Of a stretch of 64,000 bases of DNA, positions 63,981-64,000 are shown piece by piece. Numbering within the stretch: the first letter of the stretch is position 1; each line of letters begins with the position of its first letter. A program made the position numbers and the translations under genes. Below the pieces are notes generated by a model, which worked only from the letters and a program-made list of their open reading frames with translations, did no database searches and was not told the origin of the DNA. Origin of the DNA: Xanthobacteraceae bacterium (lineage in GTDB: Bacteria > Pseudomonadota > Alphaproteobacteria > Rhizobiales > Xanthobacteraceae); contig JAHBZE010000001.1 of the NCBI GenBank assembly GCA_019635585.1, forward strand, positions 620,001 through 684,000, in the 5' to 3' direction.

Positions 63981-64000
63981 TGTCCTGCGTTCTTCGCCGC
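63977..64000 (-). CDS. 3' end of the GTA portal gene
   Basis: Only the last seven codons (AAKNAGQ, then TGA) are in the window, in the frame that overlaps the start of the small membrane protein gene by 4 bases. The assignment to gp3, the portal, rests on GTA gene order, as portal precedes this small gene and the protease; the residues alone cannot show it. Confidence 0.5.
   Translation of the reverse strand, partial: AAKNAGQ

Larger units (their letters stand above)
48116..64000 (-). mobile_element. Rhodobacter-type gene transfer agent (GTA) cluster, terminase side off the window
   Basis: A run of minus-strand genes follows the canonical GTA order: portal end, small membrane protein, prohead protease, capsid, connector, stopper, tail terminator, tail tube, two chaperone-type genes, tape measure, distal tail (gp12), hub (gp13), NlpC/P60 peptidase (gp14), and the large gp15. 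It continues into a tail-fibre-like gene and lysis genes. No integrase, repressor or replication gene is visible. GC-rich codon use equals that of the host, and gene order is that of RcGTA, supporting a domesticated element rather than an active phage. Confidence 0.85.

Overview
The window reads as chromosomal DNA of a GC-rich alphaproteobacterium, most likely of the order Hyphomicrobiales (Rhizobiales; Bradyrhizobium/Xanthobacteraceae-like). Signs are the cycHJKL-type cytochrome c maturation operon followed by degP, a two-component system and glnE, a FeuP/FeuQ-like regulator pair, a small DUF3551 secreted protein, a perfect CtrA-type box and a Rhodobacter-type gene transfer agent (GTA) cluster. 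Coding density is high. No gene-free stretch exceeds about 300 bases, and I saw no tRNA, rRNA, insertion sequence or CRISPR array.

Layout. 1-85: start of a DUF2336-type gene running off the left edge. 0.2-4.5 kb: a minus-strand operon resembling the lower gallate/4,5-cleavage route (VOC extradiol dioxygenase, CHA aldolase, PIG-L type 4-oxalomesaconate hydratase, PrpF/GalD tautomerase, DUF1932 dehydrogenase). 4.8-6.5 kb: L,D-transpeptidase, a membrane protein and a DUF971 protein. 6.7-9.6 kb: moaA and two coupled DMT transporters. 9.8-14.9 kb: TRAP transporter dctQ-dctM facing two tandem substrate-binding protein genes. 15.1-19.6 kb: an unassigned periplasmic protein, a PKHD hydroxylase, DUF3551, and a GST/enoyl-CoA hydratase/apbC run. 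19.8-22.9 kb: orphan histidine kinase, a degenerate CobS-like protein and a TIGR02281 protease. 22.9-25.2 kb: tauE, dusA and an HxlR regulator, the last divergent from a qorB-like gene across a perfect palindrome. 26.3-34 kb: flavin oxidoreductase, acyl-CoA ligase, pepN and a second orphan PAS kinase. 34-44.6 kb (minus): ccmI-E-F-H, degP, response regulator, histidine kinase and glnE. 44.7-48.1 kb: glycine-zipper lipoprotein, FeuQ/FeuP-like pair and nitroreductase.

48.1-64 kb (minus): a GTA cluster in canonical order, from the end of the portal gene through protease, capsid, connector, stopper, tail terminator, tail tube, chaperones, a very short tape measure, gp12-gp15, then a DUF2793 tail-fibre-like gene and a lysis cassette (amidase, LLH-type holin-like protein, two small proteins). 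A secreted trypsin-like protease gene lies in the opposite orientation between capsid and connector. No integrase, repressor or replication gene is visible and codon use matches the host, so this looks like a domesticated particle factory rather than a recent prophage. The terminase side lies beyond the right edge.

The observations most worth following up are the GTA cluster with its built-in lysis/fibre module and embedded protease, a hairpin that would hide the degP ribosome binding site, a perfect TTAA-N7-TTAA box before the FeuP-like gene, the hybrid gallate-type operon, and the CobS-like protein without its acidic motif.
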